Assembly: GCA_964036275.1 (NCBI GenBank)
Contig: OZ038434.1
Location: 4,920,560-4,984,559 of the forward strand
DNA from: Litoditis marina
Taxonomy: Eukaryota; Nematoda; Chromadorea; Rhabditida; Rhabditidae
Direction: 5' to 3'
Length of the DNA stretch: 64,000 bases
Part shown: piece by piece, positions 1 through 18,276 of the stretch
How positions within the stretch are numbered: the stretch's first letter is position 1
How the letters are laid out: every line of letters starts with the position of its first letter
The notes under the pieces: model-generated
The model's input: the letters and a program-made list of their open reading frames with translations, nothing else
Database searches by the model: none
What the model was told of the DNA's origin: nothing
Program-made: the position numbers and the translations under genes

Positions 1-1816
1 TTTGTTCTGGCAAAACTAACGTCAGCTCAGTTGTTTCGTCCGCAATGTCAACTATCGACGTCGCCACTGATTCTTCAATAATTCCAATTTGAGTCTGACG
101 CTCAACTCGTTTTGCAGGTACGGCTGGTAGCAGAAGGGCGATGAAAAACACACAGAAAACAGCACCTAACGAGATCTGGAAAAACGGAATTTGTTTTTGA
201 TCATGCGCGGAAAAGATTACAAATAAGGTGTTGAATATAGAACCAAAATGGTCTTTGAAGTTCTCTCAAACGTTCTGTTTATTTCTGATCTATGTATACT
301 TTCGTTTCCTATACTATTTTTACGGTAACGAAATGTTGATAGCAGTGTACCTCATTAACTTCGTACATTTTATGCAGATGCTCATCCAGGAGATCAACTA
401 CCTTCTGCGGCTACAGTAACCCCACCTGATTCAGGAGCAGGTAGGAACCCGTTCCAGTCGAGACCAAAACCTGTGCCAGCCCGAAAGCTAACAGTTTTCC
501 GACCATGGCTGCCGTGCGAATATATGACGTCACTTTCTTGAACTTTTTCTCCTCCACCACTGCATACATGTAGGAGTAGTAAGCTATTTCAGCGGCCGAG
601 GACAGTCCTTTAAAAATTAATATGCACACTGAAGAATTGTCTTATTTGTATAATGTGTGTTTACTCATTTATATAGTATGTAGTTGTACCCGAAAACGCA
701 ATATTTGCGGTTCGGTGACCCCCTCTTACTAGAATCGAACTCGAAATTGAAAGTAATAAATGAGCAAACATTTGTTTTTCTTGAACCTAAAAAAATTTCT
801 GGTTGAAAATAAACTCGAGAATTAAAAACTTCATGTTTTAAATTTGAAGAGGATTTGATTGACTAAACCCACCAAACATGATCTGCATAATCTGCATTTG
901 GTGGACCCCTTGTCCCCAAACCAGGAGGGTCCATGTTCCTACGAGACAGGCTGCCTCCAACACAATTATAGGCTTGTAGCGGAGAATATCCGTGAGAAAG
1001 AAAATAGGTATCTGAAAATTTAAAATACTTATTCCTCTACGCACCGTGAAACTAACTTCATGAATTAATGCCTATCTGCTATCGTAGTTAAAAATGATAT
1101 TCAGAGGAATCTGTAAATGTCGTTTTTCACGTACTTTCAAGGCGATATCTTGGGCCTATTAAACAATAAATATATGAACGTAACTTCGGTTTTTGTGCAA
1201 TGTCGAATTAATGTTGTAAGAATAAGGATAGTTCTAAGGGTTGGTCTAGGAAACACACGCGGGTCATTGTGGGTTGGTTTTTGATGTACTTGTAGTTTGA
1301 TCCCGGTGCGTGTTATGCGTTTTGTGCTATCAAAAAATGTGTTGTGCTCTGAAGTTCAAAACCGAGTTGTTAACCAAAGTTCGCCCACCAAATTGGTCAC
1401 TAGTTGATATCAAATTGTGAAATCAAGTTTGGGGCACAATTGTGCACCAAGTCCTTGGTAAACTGTTCAAACTTTGATTCACAACTTGGGTTTTTGGCGA
1501 ACCTTGGTAAACAGCTCGGTTTAAAACTTCAGAGTGTGAGCTAAACTGACCAAAACAGACCAAAGCTGTGTTAGCAAAACAGATCAAAGCTCAAAGTCGG
1601 TCACCCCAGCCAATATGTTCATAGAATTATTTGATAACTAACCAAGAACATCATATAGGAGTATGTCCAATAGGGGTAAATGTCACCATAAACCTCTGCC
1701 AAAGAGAGGTTTTTGTACGATGAAACGAGGAAAGGCGTCAAAAAAGGAGTTGCTGGTCGAAATTCTTTCACTATTCCATAAATACATATCAACACAGTAG
1801 TCAGTTTCCAATGCAT
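1..1816 (-). CDS. SLC19-family folate/thiamine carrier, 5' part (runs off left edge)
   Basis: Solute carrier of the SLC19 family (reduced folate carrier and thiamine transporters), a 12-helix plasma-membrane protein of the major facilitator superfamily. Four exons join in frame on the minus strand: 1816-1643, 1011-873, 607-426 and 175-1, about 223 residues, with the C-terminal half beyond position 1. Family hallmarks are KEFRPATPFLTPFL, EVYGDIYPYWTYSYM, LTDILRYKP and SAAEIAYYSYMYAVVEE followed by KVTSYIRTAAMVGK, all in the order seen in human SLC19A2/A3. The fourth exon holds a hydrophobic helix and then the polar start of the central cytoplasmic loop. The ATG at 1816 gives a very short N terminus; an upstream in-frame exon cannot be excluded. 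It is head-to-head with PSMD14. Folate versus thiamine specificity cannot be told from this part. Confidence 0.9.
1300..1590. repeat. Foldback (MITE-like) repeat in SLC19 intron 1
   Basis: The left arm around 1340-1395 and the right arm around 1495-1547 are imperfect inverted repeats of about 50 bp, both reading GTTTACCAAGGTTCGCC-like and CTCTGAAG-like blocks in opposite orientation. Weaker pairing continues outward on both sides. No target-site duplication was found. It sits between coding exons 1 and 2 of the SLC19 gene. Confidence 0.6.
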
Positions 1817-2486
1817 CTAATCTAAATCGGTTCCTAAAGACGCCTGAAAAAAGGTCCAGCGAACGTATTTGACGACTAAATTCACAAAAAAAAGTTAAAA
1901 CAACTTGAAAATAACTTGAAAAAAGTCTGTGTAGCACTTCAACCTTTATAAAATTTTATTCTTATGATGTATTAATGACAGAAAAAACTTTTGAAGAATT
2001 TACAATCATTAGGTTATTGTAAAAGAGTTATGAGGTGTTTGTTGAAAGAAATGTGACACTTTGTTGAGCATAAAGACGGGCGGCTATGGCTGGTCGCAGA
2101 ATTGCTGCTCCTGCCAGCCGTCTTTTCAATGAGCAAAATTAGCCGTTTGAACGCGCGCCTTATGTACGTAATCACAGCCCGCATTTTCGATGAAACGAGA
2201 CAAATATTTCAAACGCGGCAAAAATGGTGACAATTGGAATTTAACATCTTTTGTCGGTATTTTTGTGCCGTTTTGTTCTGTTTTTTCTTCGTTATTATGT
2301 TTCAAAGGTACTTGTTCGTGTTTACATCAAAGTTCACCTCAATATTGTGTACTGCAAGCTGTAAGAAATCTTTGGCAGAAAACACCGAATATCGTGGTCA
2401 TTTTTGTTTGTTAATGAATGTGGTTATTCTTGTATGTTACTTGTTTATAGCTCTTTGTAAAATTATACATACGCTATTTTATAGAA
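1817..2486. promoter_or_regulatory. Shared divergent intergenic region, SLC19 / PSMD14
   Basis: These 670 bp separate the proposed start codons of two oppositely transcribed genes, so promoters and 5' UTRs of both must lie here or in an unseen upstream exon. It contains a small inverted repeat: GACGGGCGGCTATGGCTGG near 2075-2093 against CCAGCCGTCTTTT near 2116-2128. No TATA box or CpG cluster stands out. The open frame at 2234-2722 crossing it is a chance reading that runs into PSMD14 intron 1. Confidence 0.45.
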
Positions 2487-8042
<5,556 letters not shown>

Positions 8043-8326
8043 TCATATTCACTCCGGTTGTATCTTAATTTATTTGTATTATCTACCTTGTCATGTTTTA
8101 ATTGATGTTGACGGGAAAGTTTTTATCTTTCTAAACGATAATTGTAGTGATGTGCTATTTTCTGCATGATGAACTCCGTTGGTTTTTATTTATATGAAGT
8201 GTATCGCCCAGCATTTGTTTTCATGTTTTGTGTACCACGAGGATAATCCCTTGATTTTCTGTTGAATTTTCATCGCCCGTTTATTTCATTCGATGTTTCC
8301 CACATTGTTTGTTCCATTGTTACAGT

Positions 8327-11300
8327 ATGCTTCGCGAGATTGGGCGACAGGTGGAATGGGTTACGGTAGGCGGTCGATGGACTCGCTTCTCCGTCATGGG
8401 CACAGATCTTTCCCCGAAAACGTTGAGTCTGGAGAATCAGGGAGAGACGGATAACAGGGTGGTCATTCTCATGATTCCTGGTGAGCCGACGATTGTACTT
8501 GTACTTTTCACCAGAATGTTGCCTTTTGTGTCAAGCATGGTAGGAAATGTTTGGCAATTTATAACAAGGAACGAACACGTTAGCCTATGATTACGTTTTT
8601 TCACTAAAAGTTTAATGCATGGAAGATGCGCTTTTTTTCGTAAGCCCGGTTTCATGTTTTTAGCAGGCTGTCAAGAAATATAAGAGCCATTGACTCACTT
8701 TGTATCATGGGGTGGTAATTTTGAATTTTGGCGATCTGTCGACTACCGAAACGGAGATACGTTCCGAAATGCACAGGAATAAAACTACCAAAACAGAACA
8801 ACGTGAAAATCTGAGCATCTAGAGCTCAGTTCATTTGACTGTAGCTTTGTTCAGGAAATCCGGGAAACGAGGGTTTCTATGCGGATTTCGGTCGGCGGGT
8901 TCTGCGAAATCTGCTGGCCCGAGAGGAGCGAATAGGCGCCACCAAGTCCAACTACCTCTTCTATACAGTATCCCATTTGAACCACGTCGCGATGCCCGGA
9001 GAACTGAATCATTGTGGAGAACATAAACATCATGGTAGGGGGTGCCACGTGCACATTTTTCTGTTTTGATTACTTGCTCGCAGATGGCAGTAGTGGGGTT
9101 GGCGATTCTGGGGTGGTTCTGGAGCCAAACCGTCTCCCATTGTGATCCGGAAATACGAAAGTTAACATTCTGAGAGTAGTTGTGTACTTAAATGATATTG
9201 TTGATCATGATTATGCTTTGGTTCCGACGGACGTTTGTACTTAAACAGAACTTTTTAAGAAAGAAGTAAAGTACACTGCAGGGGTTCATTTTGCTATCAT
9301 CTCAGAAGTATACGTGAGAATGACCACTAATTGGTTGTCGTCTCGGTTACATCATTTATCTTATTTACAAAATAGGAAGCCAAGCATAGATAGATGAAAG
9401 TTGTTATCCTGTTAATTGTAATGAGGTTATTTCCAGACCGCTTCCTCTTGGCGGACCAGGTGCAACACAAGTTGGATTTTGTGCGTGAGTACGTGCCGAA
9501 AGGCAACAAGGTGTACGTGTTCGGACACAGCATAGGATCGTACATGATGTTGAAGTGAGTCTGGCGAATGTGTCATTGAGTTTTCGTTTGAAGCTGTTCC
9601 GACGGTTTCTCAATAGTATATGAGTTTGATATAACTTGCTAGTATAGCATTCTACTGGGAATGAATCGTGTCTGCTTGTTGTAGTTTTGGAAATAGTTGG
9701 ATGGGTAGGTTATAATTCACTCATTTGAATCAAACATTATATATCTTCTCTCTGTTACCTAGTTGTGACCTATTGCATTTTTACTTTCAAGAGTTGCACC
9801 ACAGGACCTTATTTTGATGAGGAAGGATGAGAAAAACTTGATCGATCATAAAAGGTCGCAGATAAACTATTGATAGTAAATGTTAGTACTGACATGTGAA
9901 CGTATTATTTTCTCCGATTAAACTAAATCTGTTCCAGAATCCTCCCCTATATAAAGGACGACTTCAATATCCGAAAGGCAGTCGGCTTGTTCCCCACCAT
10001 AGAGCAGATGGCTGTCTCGCCGAATGGTCTACGATTGAGGCGACTCTTGGCGGTTGGTACCAATATAATAATGTTCTGTACTTTTCAGCTTATTGTAACT
10101 ATTCAAAGACTTAATCAATATTCTTTTATTGTAACGATTTTAAATGGAGATTCTGCTATAGTTGGAAAGTACTATAGGTGGTAACTGGTGTCCAGTAAGG
10201 TTTGTAAATAAATGCTAGTTTGTCCTTGTGTCTATGTTTGATATTGATTAATGTAAATTTTCCGACCCTGCAAGCGAACGACTGGTTGGCGAAATCTCTG
10301 TCCTTCTGGCTCGACTGTCTTCCGGTTTCAATGAAAAAGTGGATGGTTGGATGGAACTTGGGAGAGAATGTGAGTTTATGAATTTATTTGTGTGTTGTGG
10401 AAAGTTTTTTTGGTAGTCTCACAGCTTAATTGTTTCAGTGTAGATTTTGTTTTCACGGTTTCACTTAGTTCTTAGTCATTTCGGAACGAACGATCTTTAT
10501 GAACTCTTATTTAATAAACATAATACTAACCCTGACTGTGTCGATGATGTGCGTTTCTAGTGGTTGTCTGATTTCTGAATTCACTAAGAAGTGGCAGAAT
10601 ATTGCGTCTTCATTTGTTTTCACTTTTTGTAGGCCCCACAAGACGTGGTGACGTCATCATCAGAGCTTCTCCATATGCACGTCTTCCGAAATATCATCCA
10701 CATGTCACATGACGAGATGGAATTGGTCAGTTCATATTTTGGTAAATTTGTCCGAACAGTCGGGAAAATTCACAAAACAGCCTCTCTTCGTCAATATCGG
10801 GGAAATTGGCCTAATTCTGACTCAAAATCATTAAGTTTCTGTCTTTTGTATCGAAAAACGGGTTATTTTTCTGTAAAATAGGCACATATCACTGTGTATG
10901 GGTAGGTTGTGAAGTTTTCATAATTCTCACGTGGAGTCGGTATAGAAAGTGATCAAATCTTGATTCTTGTTTTAATGAAAAATTTCGACCGACAAAAATG
11001 TAGTCAAACTATAAACATATTGAGATAGGACATCGTACACCGTATAAGCCTGCTCAAGTAAGAGTGAACTCTATACATGGGTTTTCGTTAAACCTGTTTA
11101 TCTGTGAATCTCAGTTCAAACCGGCTGACTGGAACTGAATTGAAACCGGTTGCTATGTATACAAAAGTTGTTCATTTATCAAAAACGGGGTCAGCTATTA
11201 ATGTTGAGTCTTTTCGATTCACGAGCGATTTTCGATAAAGGTAGATGTACAGTTAGATTTGTTATATGACTAAATGAGAAAATAAGAAAATATATCTTTA

Positions 11301-11887
11301 TACTTATGGCCATCTCTTGATACAAAATAGGTTGAGGCTTGGAAGTTTCACCTTAGAAGCAAGCATGAGGGTTCTCATCATTCTACTCAAGCGAACATTT
11401 GCAGGTCACTGAATTAGATCCCAAGTTGATTGCTCATCAGGATCTCGTGTATTTGTACTACGGTACTGATGATGGCTGGTGTCCGCTCGATTACGGTAGG
11501 TATTTCTTTTGTCTCGTGAGTATAATACTAATTGCGCCATGTACATGTTCAACTCGTAAATCCGTAACAGACTCTTAAACTCGGAAAAGTGGACCTAGAA
11601 TTGAATGAATTGCTGTCAAGCGAAAAGGCTCACAAAGCAAGAAACACAAAAACACCACTTTCTATTTTCCGAGCTGATTCGAATGATAGTTAATGTAATA
11701 CTGAGGAAGATTTGAACGTAGAGTAGGAGAAGTGTATGGGTTCACATGTTTCTCTTCTGCAGGTCTTTCAATGGAATCCCGCGTTCCAAAGGGACACGTG
11801 ATAATAGACGACAAGAACTGTGAACACGCGTTCGTCATTCGGGATGGACCGGTCATGGCAGAGAAGATTCTACAGTTTATTAGTTGA
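8327..11887 (+). CDS. LDAH: Lipid droplet-associated hydrolase (LDAH family), complete
   Basis: Alpha/beta-hydrolase of the LDAH (C2orf43) family, which sits on lipid droplets and affects their size and sterol/triglyceride turnover. Eight exons: 8327-8480, 8855-9034, 9437-9554, 9938-10056, 10275-10369, 10633-10725, 11405-11495 and 11763-11887. They give 324 residues (human 325). Visible motifs are IPGNPGNEGFY (oxyanion-hole loop), the nucleophile elbow GHSIGS with Ser143, FPTIEQMAVSPNG, GTDDGWCP with the likely acid Asp276, and CEHAF with His305, so the catalytic triad is complete. The donor of exon 4 was placed at 10056 because only that phase joins exon 5. The ATG is directly preceded by TTGTTACAG, which looks like a splice acceptor. 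The 3' flank (11893-11953) is CT-rich. Confidence 0.93.
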
Positions 11888-13073
11888 TGGAACTATTTTC
11901 TCTCCCTTTCTCTCTATTTCTCTCTCTTTCTCTGTCTCTCTCTCTGTCTCTCTATGTTCAATCCTGCCCATGTTTGACTCTCATCTCTACATACGTATTA
12001 TTTTGACCATACAATGTCTCGCTAGTTTCATCCTGTTTTCTCATCGTTCGGATTCCCATATTAATTGTAGTTTTTATATTTTTATTTATTCTTGATGTTT
12101 TACAGAATTCTATTAGTCAAATGTGTACCACTGAAGTTAATTGGAATATTTCCTAGTTTTAATTTAAATTTTTGTTTTAATTTAGCTGATATTTTTGTTG
12201 CCAAAATATTTATTAGAAAAACCATCAGTATGTCTCATGGTTGTGAAAAATTGGTTCCCTTTGAGCAGTTATTTTCTCTTTGTAAGAGTTTCGTCTGAAG
12301 AATGAAAATCCGACTAGCATGTATAATGTATGGAGAAGGGCATTGTCTAGCCTTTGGGCTCAAACTCCCTGCAGTTGCCTCACCTCTGAAGGAAAAGCAA
12401 CAATGAAACTCGTGTATCGCATAATGAAAAGAAAGAAACTTCACTCATGCGAGAAACCAGTACCCTTGGACTTTGTCTAAAGGGATCCCTTATGGGAAAT
12501 AACGTCGATTTGTGCTGTGAATGTAGTTTGATCTAGGTCGTTTTTGTTGAAAGCATGCGTTATATAAAAGATACGTATGACTGTCGAATTGAATGAAAAT
12601 CCAAAAAGTTAACCATCAGTTATATAACAACATACAACTTTTTTCAATCGATTTATGAACGGTGAAAGTGAAAAATCAAATATATACACATAATCCCTTC
12701 TGGTTATAAGGAGAACTCGTGAAAAATGTCGGAGGCGGGAACTGTGAACAACCATTTGTTGTGCAGTCAAATACATGATAAATAATAGTACATTAATAAT
12801 CAATACTATATATTAACTTTTTACATCACAATGATTAAGGCTACTTGAAGAATAGTCTGGCGAGATAATTAGAACACGTTCACAATTTTCCGATTATGAC
12901 AAGATGGTTAAAGACAGAAAACCGCGAGGGTGAAATACGGATATCATTTTCTCTTCTCTGGTTAGCACGAAAAACTCATGACACTAGAAAACAATTAACT
13001 ACAAAAATAAAAACATGGTTCACGTAAAATTCCATAACTCATCAGCTTACTTTATCTTCGATGAAAGACTGTG
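11888..13073. other. Convergent intergenic region
   Basis: It holds the LDAH 3' untranslated region, beginning with a CTCTCT-rich tract at about 11898-11953, then AT-rich sequence. One copy of the recurrent motif TGTAGTTTGATC lies at 12532-12543. No further coding exon, RNA gene or clear polyadenylation signal was recognised. Confidence 0.5.
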
Positions 13074-13369
13074 TTAGGCCATGGAATCGGTGTCAAATAA
13101 GGTGAGTTCGGTGTCTTCCTCTTTTTCCTCCTTTTCCTCTTTCTTCTCTTCATCTTCATCCTCTTCCTCGTCATTTCTCATGGTGAACATGACCCAGTAC
13201 ATGATACACGAGAACACAGCGCAAAGTGTGAGCAGAATTACGAGTACGGCGGCGACTATCAGCAGACAAATCGGAATGCTCTCCATTCCCTGGAAATGAC
13301 GTCATTATTGCAATCGGATTAAACTGATAAGAGTTGTAGTTTGATGTGTTCACGCACCTCATGTCTCAT
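13074..13369 (-). CDS. Small single-pass membrane protein with acidic cytoplasmic tail
   Basis: Family not recognised. Exon 1 (13369-13358) would encode only MRHE and is followed by a GTGCGT donor; exon 2 (13289-13074) follows a TTTCCAG acceptor in the same phase. The 75-residue product starts with a short lumenal segment and then a strong membrane helix, roughly residues 9-37 (CLLIVAAVLVILLTLCAVFS). The tail is about 37 residues of mostly Glu/Asp/Lys and ends DTELTLFDTDSMA. The ATG at 13286 would give a 70-residue form without exon 1. It cannot be joined in phase to the upstream gene at 16448-18276, so it is treated as separate. The Glu-rich stretch is real in-frame coding sequence but low in complexity, so database hits would be non-specific. 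Confidence 0.6.
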
Positions 13370-16300
13370 TTTAGCGAAATGTGGTGGGATCAAACTACAA
13401 AAACATCGGCTAATTTTCAACTTACTTGAATGATATTGAATTTTCAAGCTTTTCTTTCTCTCTCTCTCTGTCTCTTTCACTCTTTTCTCTCTATCTTCGC
13501 TCTCTTCTGCATTCCCGTATTCCCCTTTCTTTATTCTATTAATTTCCCTGTTCCTTCTTTCCCTCTCTCCTTTTCCGCTCAAATTCCCTCCTTCGTTCTT
13601 TTCTCTCTTTTGTTCTCTTTTCTTCAAGAACTCCCACGAATCGTGATGTGTTGTACCCTTTGAATAATACATTCCCACGAAGAAACAACCATCCCTATCC
13701 ATTTCGAAGTTTCCACGAAAAAAAGTTTTTAAAAATTAGGTAGACAAACTGCAAGCGTTCCCACGCGGATTATTTTCGACAAGATTTAGGTTCGAAAAAT
13801 TCTAGAAGAACATCAATGAAATAAAAGGTAGTTCGGAAGGGAAAAGGTATCCATTTTAAGACGTGAGAACATGAACTAGATCTCTCTTACTTCAGGTAGT
13901 TACCAAAATAAAGTATTTTCAACCAGGGAAGTGCTGGTCACCAATTTACAATATCGACGACTTCCATCTCAGATATTTTAAAACCGATAATCGGTTTTAA
14001 ACAAATGCTCTTCGATCTAATAATACTGTTCGTGGTTTAAAGACAGCTTAAATTCCAGAGTTTGAATTTGAAGGTTTCAATAACGCCAGAATGTACCGGT
14101 TAGGACAAATTGTCAGGGTCCGATTGACCACGTTCACTAATTCACAAACTTTCAGGAGACAATTTGATTTTCTCACTGGCAGATCTCTAGGCTTGAAATG
14201 CCCGAGAAAGAACTCGTGGGAAGTAGAACTTCCCCAATATTTATGCCGAAGAAAATTTTCCCGGTCTCCAAAAATTAGTCCGGTTTCATATAAGACTCAC
14301 CTCGTCTGATATTGGTTCCGGAAAATTCGAATAATTGACCAATTTGCGATTAGTCGAAAAGTGTACGTGCGTGTACTGAGTATACGCTGTTAATCGATAA
14401 CACAGAAATAACCAGCTAGTTCTCGATAAGGAAGATAGATAAGCACGTGAAGGGGTGGACGGGTCGAACTACATATCAGAATGACGGGATCGGGAGCATA
14501 GAAAATATTTACATTCTGGATTAACAGGAGAAATTTCCGATAAATATATGGGAAAGCCCTTTTAGTCTTCATAGCAGCAGGGGGCGATATCGAAGAGATT
14601 CACATGATATTTATAATTGGCAACTGATGAACATTACACTAGAAGTCAATTGAATAGTCACGTAAATTGAGCATTTTAATGAGGCATCGTCCACTTTGTA
14701 ATCACTTTGTAAAAGTAACGTTTCTGAGTTCTTCTGTGTTTAACATGTTTCACGGGACTGTGCAATTGAGTAACAGTATAGCTACAGATACGTTCTGTTG
14801 ACCAGATGCAATTTTTTTAGATCACATCGAAGCGTTTCGAAACAGGGTGCCTGGACGAAGCTTCAGATAATTTATCTTTTATAGTGAGTGGCCTCCTTCT
14901 CGCAGTTTTGAGACTCTCTTTCTCGCAGTTTTGTTATAACGATAATAATAATAGAAATGATGATAGTAATAATAGTATATAAGTTATAACCGCGAACTGC
15001 TCATCTCATTGGATTAAAGACGGGAGCCACTTCAATTTATTAATTTGTTGACGTTTCTTGTTTTCTCGAAAATCAATTGATTGAGCAAAGTTTCAGGACC
15101 ATTTTAACTGGATAAATACCGGCTATAGTACAGTACTAATAGTGCTCGTCATTACCACGTGAACTCTTACAGTATGCATTCGAGATTTTTAATGATGATT
15201 TTCCAACAACAAACTACTTTTTCGTCGTACCCATCACACTTCAGGATTAATAAAAAAATTATCAATAAACTTTATTAGTGAAACGAGAAAAACCATAGAA
15301 TATGTGTGATCGTATGTGCAATGATTGAGAATCAACTTTGTTCGAGGTGAAAGCTAATAAGAATGCGCTTAGCGCAAGTCAGTTCATAGTACAAGAAAAA
15401 CAATGATTACCCATGGAAGAAATACAATTAAGTAGAGAAGTTCGAGAAATCGCAATTGCAATTAGGATATAAAAGATGGAGTACGAATAATTAGTATGAC
15501 CCGTGAAAATGATAGAAAATCCGGATAGATTGCACAAACGAGAACTGAGGGGAAATTGCAGAAAACCCACAAATCTATTATTTTGAGAAAAGGACAGAAC
15601 CTACAAACATCAAAACGTTGTCCTATAATTCAAGTAAAACTCGGTTCTGTCCAGTTTCAAACTAAAATGTAAAGTAAGTGGCTCACTAAATAATAGTTAG
15701 TAAACAATCTGAAGCTATTATCATGTTATTCAGCACATAGAAATCTTTCGAGGTGAATCGGTAGATCAGTCAAATATTGATTGATCAGACGATTTGTGCC
15801 GTGGCGCGTCCGCGACGCGAAAAGTCGCGTTCCTTTCGGGGAGGGTCGTTCAGGTATTCCCTGAAAATTGTATATTGTAAGACTTATATTGATTTTTACA
15901 ATCACTTTTATTTTGGTTCGATAATTTCAGACTTTTTATATACGTCAATAATCATTCGAAGCCTATTAGTCTATGTTGACAATTTAACAATTTTTCAACT
16001 GCTACAATGTGAAAAAGCTGTTGTAAAATTTTGATTTCAACGAAATTCCCAATTCAAATACGTTTTCTACTTTTCACAGACATCGTAAAATTAGGCAGTA
16101 CTTAGTTTTTCTTCAGTTGTCATGGAAATATTTGCCAAAAAGAAGGTGACGTGTTGAGTACTTTTGGTATGACGAACAAAATGAAAGTGTTCTAATATTT
16201 GTGTTTGTGGTTTTTGAATAGGTTTCGGCAATTCCAGATTCTTATGGTTTGCAAAAAACGTATAATGGATTAATATCAAGTTGAAGTGTTCAACATAAAC

Positions 16301-16447
16301 CCGTACTCACAGAACAAAAAAACTGAACCAGTAGCATCATAAAACCTATACTATAACTATCGGGATACAAAATATTCTACCCCATTCACTTTTTCTTCTA
16401 AAAATTGTTGAATCAGGACATTAGTATAATCTCTATCTTCCGGAAAT
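13370..16447. other. Region between two minus-strand membrane-protein genes
   Basis: It contains a TC-rich tract (about 13440-13625), one copy of the 130 bp inverted-repeat family (14638-14780), and AT-rich sequence in which no splice-compatible coding exon was seen. The motif pair TTGTAGTTTGATG (13334) and ATCAAACTACAA (13389) flanks the first exon of the 75-residue membrane protein in inverted orientation. Confidence 0.4.
14638..14780 (-). mobile_element. 130 bp terminal-inverted-repeat MITE, copy A
   Basis: Reverse-oriented member of a family with consensus core ACTCAGAAACGTGCAATGAC then AAGTGCACGATGCCTCATTAG and ACGTGACTATTCAATTG. Its two ends are inverted repeats built on TATACT, TCAATTG and GTCACGT. 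Other copies are at 26394, 31827, 35305, 41045 and 45428. No coding capacity. Confidence 0.75.
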
Positions 16448-18276
16448 TTACCTGAACTCTCCGTCTTCCTGTGTGAGGGCGTCTTTGCTGGAACCTCTGC
16501 TGGACACAGACGGTTTACAGCAGTACGAACAGCAGAAACATAGGGTCAGAAGGGCGATCACGGCTACTGAAAAGAGAACATTATGAAAATTGGAACACAT
16601 TGTTAACAACAGTTGGAAAGTACAAGCGCGGTAGTACTCTTTTAACCCGAACACCAACCTATGAGATGCTTACAGTTTTCAAAATGTGGAAACGTTTCAC
16701 AATCTCCCAGTCTGTTTGCGTTGATCCGGAATTACCTCATAGAACTTCATAACTAAATTTTTGTGAAGTCCAAAAACTACTACGATCTGTACTCTTTATC
16801 ATTCATTCGGTCACTTTCCGCGTTTGTTCAACCTATTTATCAAGTACAGGCAAGGGCAAAAAATCGAACTATCTCGAGAAGAGACGTGAGAAGCACAGCT
16901 GACTTGTTTTCACAAGCCTCTGATAGAACAGTTTTGCCAAGTTAGTTCAAATACTAGTTTTGGTCGTACCGAAATAGAGTTACACACGACTGTGTGCTCA
17001 ATTACTACAACCAAACTTGTTACTACTTTGTAAAGTTCAAAACTGAAGAATTCTGGGTGTAAAACTCACACGTAATACATCCGAGCACCAACAGAGTCAT
17101 GTAGAAGGAGTTGCCCTTGATGGAGCCCAGCATAGAAACCTGAATATCAACAGTTGCAAACAAGTTACAAAAGTACAAATATGTATCCACCACTTATGAA
17201 AAAATGTTTTTCGGGCTTGAAGCAAATGTAAGGATCTTGTGATCCAGACAGAGAATGAGTCTCATTTTCTGGTCCGCACGTTTTACTTATTCAGAGTATT
17301 TTTTTCACTTCTCATATAAAACTTCTTCTGTTCCACCAGAATGGAGCACTTGTTTTAGAAACTAAAACTGTCCAACTTGTTTTGCTAGTAGAGGAGAAAC
17401 GTGCTACTATGTCTAACTAATTATTTCACGTTTTTCATTTTCTCTAATTCTGAGCTTTTATTACCTTTGGTGGTCTGAGCTTGGCGCAGTTGTACATCTC
17501 AATGTTCTGGTTCCCCATGTAAACATTGGTTATGGAACAGGGTAGTTCGCACAGCTCCAGACATTGAGTTCGGTTGGGAAAGGTGTGGGTTACTGAAATA
17601 ACATATGTTTGGTGAAGTTCAATTCAACTATTACATTATAACATGTAAATCTGAATCGACTCAAAAGCAAGTGAGTCAGTTTTGATGAAGTGTGCAATAT
17701 TCTTACGCATTTACCTTGTTCTTTTTAAGAGACTGAAAACAGAAAACTAGAGATAATAACTTTTTTTTCAAATAAATTGTATAAATCACTTATTAGTTTC
17801 ATGACCCTATCCTATATTTTCAGTGAGTTTCGTGTTGGCTTCTCATCTACAATTAGAGCATGATGAGGCCCAAATTAGCACACACACCATCTCAGTTTTC
17901 GCACGAAATGTGACCCTTATTAGGGAAAAATAGATGAAGCGCAGAAGTTTTTGGTTGATCAAAGTCAAAAATTTCCCAAATCGAGAAAAATCTAAGAAAC
18001 CACGTTTTTTGGATGAATATTTCAAGTCAAGCAGTTGCTTTGCGGCATTCAAAAGTTTGTCAGTCGCGCAAAAAGTAGTCGGGAGAAAAACCTCAACATA
18101 TACATTAACTTTAATGTTTTTCTTTCATTGATTGATATTGACGTTTGCTCACCTGATCGTGGGGGGAATACATTGTCATCTACCGAGTAGTCTCTGACGT
18201 AGTCTTTTCGATAACTACTATCGAAGGTGGCCGCGGACGCAAAACCAATCAGAACACAGAAAAGCAGTTGGGACAT
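16448..18276 (-). CDS. Small secreted-type single-pass membrane protein, Cys-rich juxtamembrane
   Basis: Family not recognised. Four exons join in phase: 18276-18153, 17592-17465, 17139-17079 and 16566-16448, giving 143 residues. Residues 1-15 (MSQLLFCVLIGFASA) are a textbook signal peptide. The ectodomain is about 80 residues with one N-glycosylation site (NRT) and cysteines spaced C-x3-C-x3-C in CLELCELPC, plus YNC. A membrane helix FYMTLLVLGLAVIALLTL follows and runs into CFCCSYCC, a cluster suited to palmitoylation. The short cytoplasmic tail ends QEDGEFR at a stop. The donor of exon 3 was set at GGAT|GTATTA because the stronger-looking GTGTGA breaks the frame. The stop overlaps a GTAAAT donor-like site, so an alternative longer 3' end is possible. 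Confidence 0.7.

Noticed and set aside
13319..13702. 127-codon Lys/Arg/Glu-rich minus-strand frame
   Set aside because: Generated by a TC tract and conflicts with the better supported short exon at 13369-13358.
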